Below, in pieces: positions 5,683-5,997 of a DNA stretch of 5,997 nt. The notes beneath the pieces are model-generated. The model did not search any database. It was not told the origin of the DNA and saw only the letters and a list, made by a program, of their open reading frames with translations. Numbering within the stretch: the stretch's first letter is position 1; the number at the start of each line of letters is the position of its first letter. This stretch comes from Methanomicrobiales archaeon (GTDB lineage: Archaea > Halobacteriota > Methanomicrobia > Methanomicrobiales > Methanospirillaceae), in assembly GCA_013415575.1 (NCBI GenBank), contig JAAEES010000125.1, positions 1 to 5,997 of the forward strand, given 5' to 3'. The position numbers were made by a program, and so were the translations under genes.

Positions 5683-5969
5683 TATCCTGCCCTCTCACGG
5701 GCCGGAGCAGGTCCAGGGGATGGTTCAGGGTCCCGACCCCGGGACAGGGCCGGATCGGGTTCGCGGTCCCCGGGCGGGCGGTCCTGCTCCTTCAGCAGCT
5801 CGACCAGCACCGAGAAGACAGCCGCCTCGAGCGGGTCGCTGAAGGCGTAGAAGCCCTCGCTCGCGTGCCGCTTTGCCATGGCCACCACCCTGAGGGCAGC
5901 CTCGCGGTCGGCGCCCGGCAGGGTCCGGGCCACCCGCTCCCAGCGTCCGGTGATCTCCTTCACTCCCAT
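5682..5969 (-). CDS. Small uncharacterised protein coupled to the PolB2-like polymerase
   Basis: I do not recognise a named family. The 95-residue product has a compact, probably helical N-terminal part: EITGRWERVARTLPGADREA (5-24), ALRVVAMAKRHASEGF (25-40), then YAFSDPLEAAVFSVLVELLKEQ (41-62). The last third (63-95) is a Pro/Arg/Glu/Asp-rich, low-complexity tail that is probably disordered. The stop codon TAG overlaps the polymerase GTG start by one base, which implies translational coupling and a shared function, perhaps as a partner or accessory factor of the polymerase (inference). The ATG at 5969 was chosen because GGGAG lies 7 nt upstream and the preceding residues look like filler; the ATG at 5996, next to the window edge, gives 104 residues and cannot be excluded, nor can a start beyond the window. 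Confidence 0.7.
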   Translation of the reverse strand: MGVKEITGRWERVARTLPGADREAALRVVAMAKRHASEGFYAFSDPLEAAVFSVLVELLKEQDRPPGDREPDPALSRGRDPEPSPGPAPARERAG

Positions 5970-5997
5970 CCGGACGCTCCCGAAGCTCCGCCCCATC

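Noticed and set aside
5227..5850. Open frame on the plus strand across the polymerase/small-protein junction
   Set aside because: It runs antisense through two coupled genes and has low-complexity, shadow-like composition.

Overview
The window is GC-rich and compact. Gene content, heavy use of CCGG/CGGG-type words and GGTGA-like ribosome binding sites suggest a euryarchaeon, most likely a methanogen of the Methanomicrobiales type. That placement is an inference from protein flavour, not from a marker gene. No rRNA, tRNA, CRISPR array, insertion sequence or integrase is visible.

Left part (1-2003): a DsrE/DsrF-like protein reads rightwards and converges on a leftward pair, malic enzyme followed by a small 4-oxalocrotonate tautomerase-family protein. 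The pair is separated by 43 nt and probably co-transcribed. A T-rich stretch just beyond the tautomerase looks like its terminator. Malic enzyme has a full set of catalytic and nucleotide-binding motifs. The tautomerase keeps Pro1 and Arg11 but lacks the classical Arg39 and Phe50.

Middle (2004-3706): a divergent control region of about 190 bp separates malic enzyme from a rightward SpoIIAA-like (STAS-superfamily) protein. A second non-coding stretch (2560-2782) holds a perfect 7-bp hairpin and two abutting perfect 10-bp palindromes. It leads to a predicted surface lipoprotein that joins a staphylococcal-type nuclease domain, with all classical active-site residues present, to a C-terminal lamin-tail domain.

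Right part (3750-5997, leftward): a small uncharacterised protein is translationally coupled (1-nt overlap) to a diverged family-B DNA polymerase. The polymerase resembles the archaeal PolB2 group described as having altered or inactivated catalytic motifs: motif C reads HGIVDC instead of YGDTDS, motif B lacks the Asn, and the exonuclease motifs are degraded. Its reading frame is also broken. The thumb domain is clearly encoded in another frame from about 4139 down to a stop at 3750, so the gene carries a frameshift near 4110-4166, next to a run of six Gs on the coding strand. This is either a sequencing error or a real lesion. The polymerase with its partner gene is the most interesting locus in the window.
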